Assembly (NCBI RefSeq): GCF_002803085.1
Contig: NZ_NNBJ01000009.1
Location: 1-64,000 of the forward strand
Length of the DNA: 64,000 nucleotides
DNA from: Streptomyces sp. CB01201
Lineage (GTDB): Bacteria > Actinomycetota > Actinomycetes > Streptomycetales > Streptomycetaceae
Direction of reading: 5' to 3'
The number at the start of each line of letters is the position of its first letter. Position 1 is the first letter of the stretch. The position numbers were made by a program, and so were the translations under genes. Positions 1 to 8,095 of the stretch are shown piece by piece. Below the pieces are notes generated by a model, which was not told the DNA's origin, ran no database searches, and was given only the letters and a program-made list of their open reading frames with translations.

Positions 1-33
1 TGGCTTTATCGGTGAGTCCTGACACCGGTTGTC
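1..33 (+). repeat. Left terminal inverted repeat of the IS21 element
   Basis: This stretch begins TGGCTT and contains TGACACCGGTTGTC. It pairs with the inverted copy at 3905-3937 (23 of 33 identities). A related GAGTTTTGACACC motif follows at about 78-90 and is probably an inner transposase-binding repeat. Confidence 0.65.
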
Positions 34-147
34 GATCGGCGGCGACACCGCCCGGTGTTTGCGGAGAGTGATATCGCCGAGTTTTGACACCACTTGGGGG
101 CTTGCGGTGGGACGCTGGGGATGCTCTGCGTGGTAAAGGGGGCGCCG

Positions 148-1782
148 GTGCCACCGAAGTCCAAGGTCGATCTGTACGCGGCGATACGCCGCGATGCCCG
201 GGCGGGGATGTCGAACCGGGCCGTGCAGCGCAAGTACGGGGTGGGCTTCCGGACGGTGAAGGCGGCCATGGAGTCCGTCTGGCCGGAGCCTCGCAAGCAG
301 CTGCCGCCCCGCAAGACGCGGCTCGACGCCTTCAAGCCGACCATCGACCAGATGCTCCGGGCGGATCTGGACGCGCCGCGCAAGCAGCGGCATACCGTCA
401 AGCGGATCTTCGACCGGCTGCTGGACGAGCACGGTGCGGTGGAGGTGACCTATCCAATGGTGCGGGCCTATGTCGCTGTTCGCCGGCCGCAGATACGGAT
501 CGAGGCGGGACGCGGGCCGCTGAACGCGTTCATCCCCCAGACCCACATGCCGGCAGCGGAAGCAGAGGTCGACTTCGGCGACGTGACGATCCGTCTGGCC
601 GGCGAGCAGGTCAAGGTCTACCTGTTCTCGATGCGCCTGTCGTACTCGGGCAAGGCGGTACACCGCATCTTCGCCTCGTGCGGGCAGGAGGCGTTCTTCG
701 AAGGCCACGTCCACGCTCTCAGCGTGCTGGGCGGCGTCCCCTGCGGCAAGGTGCGCTATGACAACCTGCGGGCCGCGGTGGCCCGGGTGCTGGGCCTGTC
801 CCGGGCTCGAGTGGAGAACGAGCGGTGGACCGCTTTTCGTTCGCACTACGGCATCGAAAGCATGTACTGCCGCCCGGGCCTCGAAGGAGCCCATGAGAAG
901 GGCGGGGTGGAAGGCCAGATCGGCTGGTTCCGCCGCAACCACCTCGTCCCCGTCCCGGAAGTCGACTCCCTCGCCGAACTCAACGCGATGGTCGAGCGGT
1001 GGGACGCCGAGGACGATGACCGCCGCATCCGGTCACGGCCGCGGACGATCGGCGAGTACTTCGCCGTCGAACGCCCGCTGCTGCAGCCGCTGCCCGACGA
1101 CCCGTTCGAAACCGGGCGGCTGTTCAGTCTCCGGGTGGACCGATACGCGCAGGTCAGTGTTCGCACGAACCGCTACTCGGTGCCCGTGGGACTGATCGGC
1201 CGGACCGTCCGGGTGATGCTGCATGCCTCCGAAGTCGTCGTCTACGACGGCCGCAAGGAGGTCGCCCGGCACGAGCGGCTCATCGCCAAGGGCCAGGCCC
1301 GCCTGGAACTGGACCACTACTTGGAGGCCCTGGTCCGAAAGCCCGGCGCCTTCCCCGGCGCGACCGCGCTGGAACAGGCCCGTTCCGCAGGCAAGTTCAC
1401 CCCCGTCCACGACGCATGGTGGGCGGCCGCCTGCAAGGCCCACGGTGACCGGGACGGCACCCGCGCTCTGATCGAGGTCCTGCTGCTGGGACGGCATCTT
1501 CATCACGAGTACCTGGTGACCGGGCTCGCCGCCGCCCTCCGGGCAGGCGCCCTGACCGCGGACGCGGTCGCACTGGAAGCCCGCAAGGCCGCCGAGGCCG
1601 ACGATGCGCCGGCCGCGGCGGCAGATCCGGAGCCGGACCGGGCGAGTGTGACGTTCCTGACCGAACGGCGCCTGGCCCACCTGCCGCCCGACAACCGGCC
1701 GCTGCCCTCGGTCGCGGCCTACGACCAACTGCTGCGACCACGGCAGCCGGACCGTTCTACCGTCGAGGGAGAGAGGCCATGA
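148..1782 (+). CDS. istA: IS21-family transposase IstA
   Basis: IstA is the DDE recombinase that cuts and joins the element's ends. The N-terminus carries a helix-turn-helix (residues about 18-45, with the AGMSNRAVQRKYGV stretch). The integrase core follows, with likely catalytic Asp142 (VDFGDV), Asp205 (YDNLRAA) and a Glu near residue 255 (KGGVEGQ). A Mu-type C-terminal beta domain comes after. I chose the GTG at 148 because it opens the conserved PPKSK...LYAAIRRD stretch. An ATG at 121 is in frame and possible. Length (544 aa) is normal for the family. The stop overlaps the istB start (ATGA), so the two genes are probably translationally coupled. The reading frame looks intact. Confidence 0.93.
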   Translation: MPPKSKVDLYAAIRRDARAGMSNRAVQRKYGVGFRTVKAAMESVWPEPRKQLPPRKTRLDAFKPTIDQMLRADLDAPRKQRHTVKRIFDRLLDEHGAVEVTYPMVRAYVAVRRPQIRIEAGRGPLNAFIPQTHMPAAEAEVDFGDVTIRLAGEQVKVYLFSMRLSYSGKAVHRIFASCGQEAFFEGHVHALSVLGGVPCGKVRYDNLRAAVARVLGLSRARVENERWTAFRSHYGIESMYCRPGLEGAHEKGGVEGQIGWFRRNHLVPVPEVDSLAELNAMVERWDAEDDDRRIRSRPRTIGEYFAVERPLLQPLPDDPFETGRLFSLRVDRYAQVSVRTNRYSVPVGLIGRTVRVMLHASEVVVYDGRKEVARHERLIAKGQARLELDHYLEALVRKPGAFPGATALEQARSAGKFTPVHDAWWAAACKAHGDRDGTRALIEVLLLGRHLHHEYLVTGLAAALRAGALTADAVALEARKAAEADDAPAAAADPEPDRASVTFLTERRLAHLPPDNRPLPSVAAYDQLLRPRQPDRSTVEGERP

Positions 1783-2582
1783 CGACGTTCAAACGCCACC
1801 GCGGGCTGACCGAACAGGCCGCCGATGCTGCTGTCGACCAGGCATGCCGGATGCTGCGGCTGCCGACCATCCGGGCCCAGTTCCCCGAGCTGGCCGAAGC
1901 CGCCGCCCGTGACCAGATGTCGTATCGCGGTTTCCTCGCCGAACTGCTGATGGCCGAATGCGACGACAGGGCCCGCCGCCGTTCGGAGCGGCGGATCAAG
2001 GCCGCCCAGTTCCCACGCGAGAAATCACTGCGGGCCTTCGACTTCGAGGCGAACCCCAGCGTGGACCCGGCGGTCATCCACACCCTGGCGACCTGCGAGT
2101 GGGTCAAGAAAGGCCTGCCGCTCTGCCTGATCGGCGACTCCGGCACCGGCAAGTCGCACCTGCTGATCGCGCTGGGCACCGAAGCCGCGATGGCCGGCTA
2201 CCGGGTCCGCTACACACTCGCCACCAAACTCGTCAACGAGCTGGTCGAGGCCGCGGACGAGAAGGTGCTGACCAAGACCATCGCCCGCTACGGCCGCGTC
2301 GATCTTCTCTGCATTGATGAGCTGGGCTATATGGAGCTGGACCGCAGGGGCGCTGAGCTGCTGTTCCAGGTTCTGACTGAGCGCGAGGAGAAGAACAGCG
2401 TCGCCATCGCCTCGAACGAGAGTTTTAGCGGCTGGACCAAAACGTTCACCGACCCCCGGCTTTGCGCGGCCATCGTCGACCGGCTCACCTTCGGCGGCAA
2501 CCTCATCCAAACCGGCACCGAATCCTACCGCCTCGCCCTCACCCAGTCCCGGGCCGCTGCACGGGAAGCCACCGCAGGCTGA
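1779..2582 (+). CDS. istB: IS21 helper ATPase IstB
   Basis: IstB is the AAA+ ATPase that works with IstA in target selection and strand transfer. Walker A is GDSGTGKS at residues 119-126 and Walker B is LLCIDELGY at about 177-185. Length (267 aa) is typical. A GAGGGAGAGAGG stretch ahead of the start is a strong ribosome-binding site, and the ATG overlaps the istA stop by 4 nt. Downstream the element does not end at once, as most IS21 copies do, but continues into cargo genes. The frame looks intact. Confidence 0.93.
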   Translation: MTTFKRHRGLTEQAADAAVDQACRMLRLPTIRAQFPELAEAAARDQMSYRGFLAELLMAECDDRARRRSERRIKAAQFPREKSLRAFDFEANPSVDPAVIHTLATCEWVKKGLPLCLIGDSGTGKSHLLIALGTEAAMAGYRVRYTLATKLVNELVEAADEKVLTKTIARYGRVDLLCIDELGYMELDRRGAELLFQVLTEREEKNSVAIASNESFSGWTKTFTDPRLCAAIVDRLTFGGNLIQTGTESYRLALTQSRAAAREATAG

Positions 2583-2725
2583 CGTCATACGTGGCCCTTC
2601 TTGAACAGGTGCGGAACAAGAATGCCCGCCATCCTGACGTCCTGGCCGCCCAGCGCAAGAAACGCGCCCGCCTCCGCAGCGAGAAGGGCCTTCGCTGGGG
2701 AGGCCGACCCCCGCTCGTTGCCTGA

Positions 2726-3079
2726 TCAAGCAGCCTGGTGCGCCGCCTGCTCGAGTCCACCGGCACGGAGGGCATCCTCGATCTCGCCGAGCTTCGCTGA
2801 CGACAAGACTCCCACCTGCTCGGTCAGATCTTCCTGGGCCAGCGTGACCAGCCAAGTGCACGGGACAAGACCGGGACGTGGCAGCGCCACTCGAAGGACA
2901 CCCTCGAGAGGCAGCCCCTCGGGCGCCCCCACTGCCACCTCGACGGCCACACCGCTGATCTCGGTCCCCGCAGGAGCGACGACCTGCATCGCTCGGAACC
3001 CGGACGCTTCGTCTCCTGACAGCAGTACTACCGGCCGCCGCTCGTCAATGTCCGCCAACCAGACCTCGCCGCGCTGCAT
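2726..3079 (-). CDS. MazF/PemK-like toxin, orphan
   Basis: The 117-aa product opens with MQRGEVWLADIDERRPVVLLS, close to the MazF/PemK start (xRGEVWLxxxxxxRPVLVLS). It keeps the family's small beta-barrel pattern (AMQVVAPAGTEI, then GLPLEGVLRVALPRPG, then TWLVTL). MazF proteins are usually mRNA interferases. A GGGAGGG ribosome-binding site precedes the ATG. I see no MazE-type antitoxin gene on either side, so this is either an orphan or has an unrecognised partner. It is read convergently to istB and divergently from the acetyltransferase, inside the IS21 boundaries. The catalytic Arg in the RP motif is present. Toxicity is not shown. Confidence 0.72.
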   Translation of the reverse strand: MQRGEVWLADIDERRPVVLLSGDEASGFRAMQVVAPAGTEISGVAVEVAVGAPEGLPLEGVLRVALPRPGLVPCTWLVTLAQEDLTEQVGVLSSAKLGEIEDALRAGGLEQAAHQAA

Positions 3080-3241
3080 GTGCCCTCCCGACGCAGGATC
3101 GCGGGGAACCTTGCACGCCCCGGACCGAACACCTCATTGTCGGCCGTAATCCAACCAGTCCAGCGGTCGCAGCGGCCAGCGAACCCGGTGATCCTTCGCG
3201 GTCACGGCACTATGGCCAGTGGTCGGCGGAGAGATCATCAT

Positions 3242-3784
3242 GTGGGTATGTCTGAGAACCAATCCACTGTGGCACCGACTGTGGTGCGGCTCGCCCAGTA
3301 CACGAAGGCGGACCAGGAGGAGATCCTTGGCAACAGCGATGATCCCTTCGGTGTCGCCTGGACCGGTCTGACCTGGATGCCGAAAGAAAAGCACTTCGGC
3401 ATCCGGCACCACGACCGCCTCGTGGCACACGCCGGCCTGCTGCGACTGCCTGTTGCGATCGGCGACGCCGAGACAGAGGTAGTGGGCGTCGGCGGGGTGG
3501 CCGTCTCACCCAGCATGCAAGGTCAGGGCCTGGCTCGCCTCGTCGTCACAGCTGCCCTGGAGCACGCCCGAACGATGGGTCCTCAACACGCACTCCTCTT
3601 CTGCCGGCCTCCCCTCGTGTCGCTCTACCAGCGCCTCGGATGGCACCCGCTCGACAAGGACGTACTCGTCGAACAACCCGAAGGCCGCCTCGTGACCATG
3701 CCGCTGCGGACCATGGTCACGCCCCTGCTCGACGATGCCCGGTGGCCCTCAGGGCCAGTACGACTGTTCTCACTACCTATGTGA
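3242..3784 (+). CDS. GNAT-family N-acetyltransferase, IS cargo
   Basis: The 180-aa product has the acetyl-CoA binding signature VGVGGVAVSPSMQGQGLARLV (motif A, QGQGLA loop) and a C-terminal LYQRLGWHPL segment typical of GNAT enzymes. It probably acetylates a small molecule or protein. The substrate is unknown. The open frame extends upstream to 3080, but GGAGAG at 3228-3233 sits 8 nt before the GTG at 3242, which decides the start. An ATG at 3248 is the alternative. It is the last gene before the right IS end and looks like a passenger gene. A resistance role is possible but unproven. Confidence 0.8.
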   Translation: MGMSENQSTVAPTVVRLAQYTKADQEEILGNSDDPFGVAWTGLTWMPKEKHFGIRHHDRLVAHAGLLRLPVAIGDAETEVVGVGGVAVSPSMQGQGLARLVVTAALEHARTMGPQHALLFCRPPLVSLYQRLGWHPLDKDVLVEQPEGRLVTMPLRTMVTPLLDDARWPSGPVRLFSLPM

Positions 3785-3904
3785 CGGGCCCCTTTAGCAA
3801 GAGCCGCGCAGCGCCGCGACACAGGGTTCACCCATCTCGCGCCGGTGTCAGTTCTCACCAACATTTTCCGGCTCTGCGATCGACAAACGCTGCCCAAACT
3901 CGGT

Positions 3905-3937
3905 GACAAACGGTGTCGGCTCTCGGTTACGAAGCCA
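3905..3937 (-). repeat. Right terminal inverted repeat of the IS21 element
   Basis: Reading outward-in on the minus strand it starts TGGCTTCGTAACC and contains CGACACCGTTTGTC, matching bases 1-33. A second GAGAACTGACACC motif lies inside it at about 3844-3856. The interrupted transglycosylase frame resumes at 3938. Confidence 0.65.
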
Positions 3938-4156
3938 GGCGAGAGCAACTGGAAGGTCTACGCGACCAATTCCAGCAGCGGCGCATACGGCATTCCCCAG
4001 GCGCTGCCCGGCAGCAAGATGGCCGACGCGGGCTCCGACTGGCAGAGCAATCCGGCCACCCAGATCAGCTGGGGCCTGACCTACATCGGCGATCGCTACA
4101 CGACCCCCTGCGGCGCCTGGAGCGCCTGGCAGTCCCGCTCTCCCCACTGGTACTGA
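3938..4156 (+). pseudogene. Lytic transglycosylase, 3' fragment cut by IS21
   Basis: From 3938 the frame reads GESNWKVYATNSSSGAYGIP and ends in CGAWSAWQSRSPHWY. These are the signatures of the C-terminal half of an actinobacterial soluble lytic transglycosylase (SLT) domain: the catalytic-Glu ESNW region, AYGIPQALPGSKM, and a terminal GDRY...WY block. Such enzymes cleave peptidoglycan glycan strands. The N-terminal half and signal peptide are missing. The break coincides with the right end of the IS21 element, so the gene was interrupted by insertion. The other half should lie directly before base 1. Confidence 0.8.
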
Positions 4157-4243
4157 GCCCGTGCCGGCTAGGAGCCCGCGATCACCGCGGTCCGGGCTTC
4201 TCGTCGCCCCTCCGCCACCTTCCCCACCCTTCGAGGTTCCGGC

Positions 4244-5065
4244 ATGCCCGCAGACCCCGCCGTCCGGTCCCCCCGCATCAGCCCACCGGATGCGATGCGC
4301 CCGGCGCTCCGTCCCGCATCGCACAGCGCCGTCGTCGGCTACCGCGTGGTCAGGTCTCTTCCGGGCCGGCCCGCCCGTCGTCTTACGTTGCCGACCGGAC
4401 TTGTCTCCATCGTCATCGCTGTGCCGCACCCGGCACACGACGGGTCCACTCCACCGCCTGCGCCGCCACTGCTCTCCGGCGTCCGTACGAAGGCCGCCAT
4501 CACGGTGTCTGCCGGGCCCGCCACCGGCATCGAAGTGATGCTGAAGCCCACGGCCGGCTACTCCCTCCTCGGCTCCTCCCTGCACGAACTCGTCGATCGG
4601 CACATCGAGTTGCTCGAACCGGCCATGATCGACACCGACCGGCTGACGATGACGTTGGGGCAACTGGACTGCTGGAACGACCGGTTCATGTTGCTCGACC
4701 GGTTGCTGTCGGAGCGGATCGCGGCCGGTCCACCGGCCTCGCCGGGTGTCGTCCGTGCGGTACTGGCTGTCCGTCACGGCGGCGGACGGCGCTCCGTGGC
4801 AGAACTCGCCGCCGAATCCCAGCAGAGTCCGCGCCATCTGGAACGGTTGTTCAAGGAGCAGGTGGGGGTGTCACCCAAGACATACGCTCAGATCACTCGG
4901 TTCAGGCACGCCTTGAGGCTCATCCGCACCGGTCTCTCGCACGCCGATGCCGCCGCGCGAGCCGGATTCCACGATCAGGCCCATCTCCATCGGGACTTCA
5001 AATCGATGACGGGCCGCACGCCGCGGCAATTCATGGAATTCACACGCGCCGAGGATTTCCGGTAG
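4244..5065 (+). CDS. AraC-family transcriptional regulator
   Basis: The 273-aa product has an N-terminal ligand-type domain of the kind annotated DUF6597 (residues 1-165) and a C-terminal AraC double helix-turn-helix (about 170-268). Visible motifs are SVAELAAESQQSPRHLERLFKEQVG, then LRLIRTGLSHADAAARAGFHDQAHLHRDFK and the closing MTGRTPRQF. It binds DNA as a regulator. The target and inducer are unknown. The frame is open from the ATG at 4244. It stands alone between the transglycosylase fragment and a secreted protein gene. Confidence 0.85.
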   Translation: MPADPAVRSPRISPPDAMRPALRPASHSAVVGYRVVRSLPGRPARRLTLPTGLVSIVIAVPHPAHDGSTPPPAPPLLSGVRTKAAITVSAGPATGIEVMLKPTAGYSLLGSSLHELVDRHIELLEPAMIDTDRLTMTLGQLDCWNDRFMLLDRLLSERIAAGPPASPGVVRAVLAVRHGGGRRSVAELAAESQQSPRHLERLFKEQVGVSPKTYAQITRFRHALRLIRTGLSHADAAARAGFHDQAHLHRDFKSMTGRTPRQFMEFTRAEDFR

Positions 5066-5206
5066 CGCCACGTCGCATTCTTACAATCCACTGCTTCCGT
5101 CGCGCGGCACTATAGATCTCAGAGAGCGGGAACACCATTCCTGCCCCGTCCCACATGATTTCGGAAAAGCTGCACGGCTTTCCGGAAAGACGAGAAGAGG
5201 AATCCC

Positions 5207-5584
5207 ATGAACCTCCCTCAGAAGCTCATCCGGTCCGCGGCCGTGGTGGCCGCCGCAGCCGGGCTGGCCGCAGGCGCGCTGGCCGCACCGGCGAGCGCGG
5301 CCCCCGGGGTCTCCAACATCTCGGTGGGCTCGGGCAACACACACGGCGTGTGGTGCGTACAGAACGCGGTGAACAACTGGGCCGAGCGCACCAACCAGGG
5401 CCGTCCGCTCGTTCAGGACAACAAGTTCGGCAGCGGCACCAAGACCTGGGTCCAGAATTTCCAGCGGGCGTCGGGGCTGCCTGCCGACGGAATCGTCGGG
5501 CAGATCACCGGAAACAGCATCCTCGACAATTCAGGCGGCTACCGCACTTACTGCTACGACTACGTTCCCAGCACACGCCACTGA
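5207..5584 (+). CDS. Exported peptidoglycan-binding domain protein
   Basis: The 125-aa product has a Sec signal peptide (KLIRS followed by a hydrophobic Ala-rich run, cleavage likely after ASA near residue 31). A single peptidoglycan-binding fold follows: WCVQNAVNNW..., FGSGTKTWVQNFQRASGLPADGIVGQIT. Two cysteines could form a disulphide. It is probably a cell-wall-associated protein. No catalytic domain is present. The ribosome-binding site is GAAGAGG before the ATG. An inverted repeat built on TTTCGGAAAAGC and GGCTTTCCGGAAA lies at 5158-5188 in the leader and may be regulatory. Confidence 0.85.
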   Translation: MNLPQKLIRSAAVVAAAAGLAAGALAAPASAAPGVSNISVGSGNTHGVWCVQNAVNNWAERTNQGRPLVQDNKFGSGTKTWVQNFQRASGLPADGIVGQITGNSILDNSGGYRTYCYDYVPSTRH

Positions 5585-5707
5585 CGCGTTTCCCACGGCG
5601 GCCACCGGGGTGTGGACGACACGTGCTGCCCTGTGGCCGCCGACGCGCAGACAGCCCCCCCGACTGACCGATAGCGCGCCCCTCTCTCGCCCAGCACCCG
5701 CAAGGTT

Positions 5708-5735
5708 CCCGCCGCGCGGAGTGGCGCGCGGCGGG
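5708..5735. terminator. Possible terminator hairpin
   Basis: A 10-bp perfect stem (CCCGCCGCGC with GCGCGGCGGG) and an 8-nt loop lie 120 bp after the peptidoglycan-binding gene. There is no U-tract, as is common in high-GC actinomycetes. Confidence 0.4.
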
Positions 5736-5943
5736 CCGGTGAGGGAGCGGGCCAGGGAGGGCTCGGGCGAACGCGCGGTGGACTCGGCCCGTACCCTCCC
5801 GGGAACCGGTACGCGTACGCCATCGTCGGACCCGGGGACCACCAACCCGACCCACTCACCCGCCCCGCTCGTCCCCTGAACGCACAGCGCAGCTCGACAC
5901 CAAGCGACGCAAAGCGACTCAACTCAGTGGAGGTTGAAGCAAT

Positions 5944-6462
5944 ATGCCGGTCCGTCAACGACTCTTCATCAGCTCGGGTGCCGTGGCCGCGGCCGCCGTC
6001 CTCGCCCTGGCCGGCACCGCCGACGCAGCCGTCGCCAAGCTCAGCCAGTCCGCGGCGGCCTCCCAGCTGTCGGCCGCCGGAGTCACCCACTCCTCCACCG
6101 GCGGCTGCACCACCCGGTCCAATGCCCACTGCACCTCGTACGACCAGATCAACCAGACGACCGTGGACGGACTCAAGACGCTCAAGAGCGCCAGCAGCTG
6201 CGCGATCAACGTCACCGGCGGAACCGAAATCGGTCACGCCTCCGGCACCTACAGCCACTACAACGGCTACAAGGCCGACATTTCCCGGAACACCTGCATC
6301 GACTCGTACGTCACCAACAGCTTCACCCACATCGCGACCCGCAGCGACGGCGCGACCCGCTGGCGCTCCTCGGCCGGAAACGTCTACGCGAACGAGGGCA
6401 CCCACTGGGACATCACCTACTGCGGCGGCGACACGTCCTGCACGGCAGCGGCCAGCGCCTGA
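5944..6462 (+). CDS. Exported M15-like zinc peptidase
   Basis: The 172-aa product has a signal peptide cleaved near GTADAA (residues about 1-29). The mature part carries the two metal-site signatures of the M15/VanX group: SHYNGYKADI (His...Asp) and EGTHWDITY (ExxHW). It also has four or more cysteines, suggesting an extracellular disulphide-bonded enzyme. M15 enzymes cleave D-Ala-D-Ala or L-Ala-D-Glu bonds in peptidoglycan. The exact bond here is unknown. GTGGAGG lies ahead of the ATG. It follows the peptidoglycan-binding gene in the same direction after 360 bp. Confidence 0.72.
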   Translation: MPVRQRLFISSGAVAAAAVLALAGTADAAVAKLSQSAAASQLSAAGVTHSSTGGCTTRSNAHCTSYDQINQTTVDGLKTLKSASSCAINVTGGTEIGHASGTYSHYNGYKADISRNTCIDSYVTNSFTHIATRSDGATRWRSSAGNVYANEGTHWDITYCGGDTSCTAAASA

Positions 6463-6480
6463 CACACACCTCGCCGGTAC

Positions 6481-6522
6481 GCCGTGGCGGGATCGGAGCC
6501 CAGGCTCCGATCCCGCCACGGC
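6481..6522. terminator. Strong terminator hairpin
   Basis: A perfect 20-bp stem (6481-6500 with 6503-6522) lies 18 bp after the stop of the M15-like gene. No U-tract follows. Confidence 0.8.
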
Positions 6523-7094
6523 CATGTACCGCGCCACCATGCACCGCTGATCGCCCCTCAACCGCAGAAGCCGAACCCGGACGGCAGTTCGGGAGCCACC
6601 AGCACCCGACTTTCTTGATCAATACCAGTGAGAACAGGTTCTGGCACAGATCTTGGCGAGCCGGCCTGTACGCGATCGAGCCTTCATCGGAGCAACGGGC
6701 CGACGTGCCGGTTCCCGTCGTTCACGTCCTGGCGAACCCAACGCGCCGCGTCAGCATAGAAGTTGCGCCAGGACCCACCCTCATGAACAAAGGCAGCAGG
6801 TCACAGTAGATCCTGCTCCTCCACTTGACCCTCGCCTACGGCACGCTCCGACCCTGACCTTGGCGCTACCGCTGCCACTCCAATCGAGCGGCGTCCCGAC
6901 TGCCGTGAGTGGTCCATTCTCGAACCCCTCAGGGGTGCCGTGGCAACGGGTGCCGCGCCAGAGATCCCGGAGGAATGCCTGGAGGGGAGGCGGAGCTCGC
7001 ATCCGTGGGGTGGGACCTCCTCGGCGGCGCCGGCGCGGGCCGGCCTCGGGTGAGCGATCGAGGCATCGAGAGAGGGAGTCGGTGCGCCATTGGA
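6523..7094. other. Gap without a recognisable gene
   Basis: I see no supported gene, RNA or repeat. The open frames here are GC-rich shadows. The 3' end runs into the MarR-type operator array. Confidence 0.5.
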
Positions 7095-7134
7095 CAGATA
7101 GTCTCTGCGCAGATAATCTATGGGCAGATAATCT
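7095..7134. promoter_or_regulatory. Triple AGATAATCT palindrome, likely MarR operator
   Basis: Three copies of AGATnnTCT (7096-7104 AGATAGTCT, 7111-7119 and 7126-7134 AGATAATCT) start exactly 15 bp apart, 17 bp before the SRPBCC gene. Each is a short palindrome. The second gene of the operon is a MarR regulator, so autoregulation is likely but inferred. One copy also overlaps a plausible -10 region. Confidence 0.6.
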
Positions 7135-7151
7135 AGTCGAGGAGACCGGCC

Positions 7152-7577
7152 ATGTGGGAGTACGAGCACAGCATCGAGACCAGCGCCGCCCCCGAAGCGA
7201 TCTGGCGGCTCTGGTCCGACGTCGAGAACTGGGGCGCCTGGAACACCGAGATCGAGAAGATCGAGATGCATGGCCCATTCGCAACGGGCACGCAGATCAC
7301 GATGACGCCGCCCGGGGACGACCCGGTGATACTGCGTATCGCGGAGGTGGTCGAAGACGAACTATTCGTCGACGAGGCGCGCTTCGACGCCCTGCTGCTG
7401 CGCACCACCCACCGGATCGACCGGATCGACCAGGACCGGATCCGCGTGGTGTACCGGATGGAGATCACCGGCACCAGCGTCGACGAGGCCGGCCCGCAGA
7501 TCGGCCCGGGCATCACCGCCGACTGGCCCGAGACAATGGCCTCGCTGGTCTCGCTGGCCGAGCGAGCGCTTCGCTGA
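7152..7577 (+). CDS. SRPBCC-family polyketide cyclase/dehydrase-like protein
   Basis: The 141-aa product starts with MWEYEHSIETSAAPEAIWRLWSDVENWGAWN, the classic START/SRPBCC opening, and ends with a long C-terminal helix (TADWPETMASLVSLAERALR). Such proteins have a hydrophobic ligand cavity. The ligand is unknown. GAGGAG precedes the ATG. Its TGA overlaps the ATG of the marR gene by 1 nt (TGATG), so the two are coupled. Three operator-like palindromes precede it. SRPBCC-MarR pairs are common in actinomycetes, where the regulator probably controls both genes. Confidence 0.85.
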   Translation: MWEYEHSIETSAAPEAIWRLWSDVENWGAWNTEIEKIEMHGPFATGTQITMTPPGDDPVILRIAEVVEDELFVDEARFDALLLRTTHRIDRIDQDRIRVVYRMEITGTSVDEAGPQIGPGITADWPETMASLVSLAERALR

Positions 7578-8005
7578 TGGCCCTCAGCCCCGGCGACAGC
7601 CCCGGATTCCTGCTCTGGCACACCACGCTGCGCTGGCAGCGCGACATCGCCACAGCCCTGGCCCCGCTCGGTCTCACCCACGTGCAGTTCGTGCTCCTCG
7701 CCTGCACCTGGTGGCTTAACACCCAGGGCGAGCATCCCAACCAACAGGCCCTCGCCCGCCAAGCAGGCACCGACGTCAAGATGACCTCTCAGGTACTACG
7801 CACTCTCGAACACAAAGGCCTCATCGAACGGGAAGTCGACCCGGCCGACACCCGCGCCAAACGACTGCGCGTCACCGAAACCGGTGCCGACTTGGCCCCA
7901 CGTGCGATCGCCGCCGCTGAGCGCACCGACGCACAGTTCTTCCAACCGGTGCCCCTCGACGAGGCGGTATCCTTGCTCGGCCGCCTGGCCCATCCCGAGA
8001 CCTGA
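7577..8005 (+). CDS. MarR-family transcriptional regulator
   Basis: The 142-aa product shows the MarR winged helix: LTHVQFVLLACTWWL, then NQQALARQAGTDVKMTSQVLRTLEHKGLIEREVDPADTRAKRLRVTETG (wing). The DxRxKxLxxT wing motif is present. It is normally a dimeric repressor released by a small ligand. The start is fixed by the TGATG overlap with the SRPBCC stop. Its likely operator is the AGATAATCT array at 7095-7134. Confidence 0.88.
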   Translation: MALSPGDSPGFLLWHTTLRWQRDIATALAPLGLTHVQFVLLACTWWLNTQGEHPNQQALARQAGTDVKMTSQVLRTLEHKGLIEREVDPADTRAKRLRVTETGADLAPRAIAAAERTDAQFFQPVPLDEAVSLLGRLAHPET

Positions 8006-8095
8006 AACACTTCGAGGCTGAGGGCGGCTCGCTCAAAGGAGTGATGCGGACGGCGGCGCCGAACCCTCGACCGTCCGGGTCTCGCCCCGGGCGTC

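Larger units (their letters stand above)
1..3937 (+). mobile_element. IS21-family element with two cargo genes
   Basis: The element holds istA and istB in the usual overlapping order. The first 33 bases of the window match the reverse complement of 3905-3937 at 23 of 33 positions, including the terminal TGGCTT and the inner GACACCG/TTGTC blocks, so both ends start TG and end CA as expected for IS21. A GACACC-type motif recurs inside both ends (near 81 and 3847), like the multiple terminal repeats of this family. IS21 elements are normally 2-2.5 kb. Here about 1.3 kb lies between istB and the right end and holds a MazF-like gene and a GNAT gene. Just outside the right end a lytic transglycosylase reading frame resumes, which fixes the boundary. 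The exact left boundary and target duplication lie at or before base 1 and cannot be seen. Confidence 0.75.

Noticed and set aside
1033..1728. Minus-strand open frame antisense to istA
   Set aside because: It lies wholly inside istA and shows no domain, so it is a shadow.
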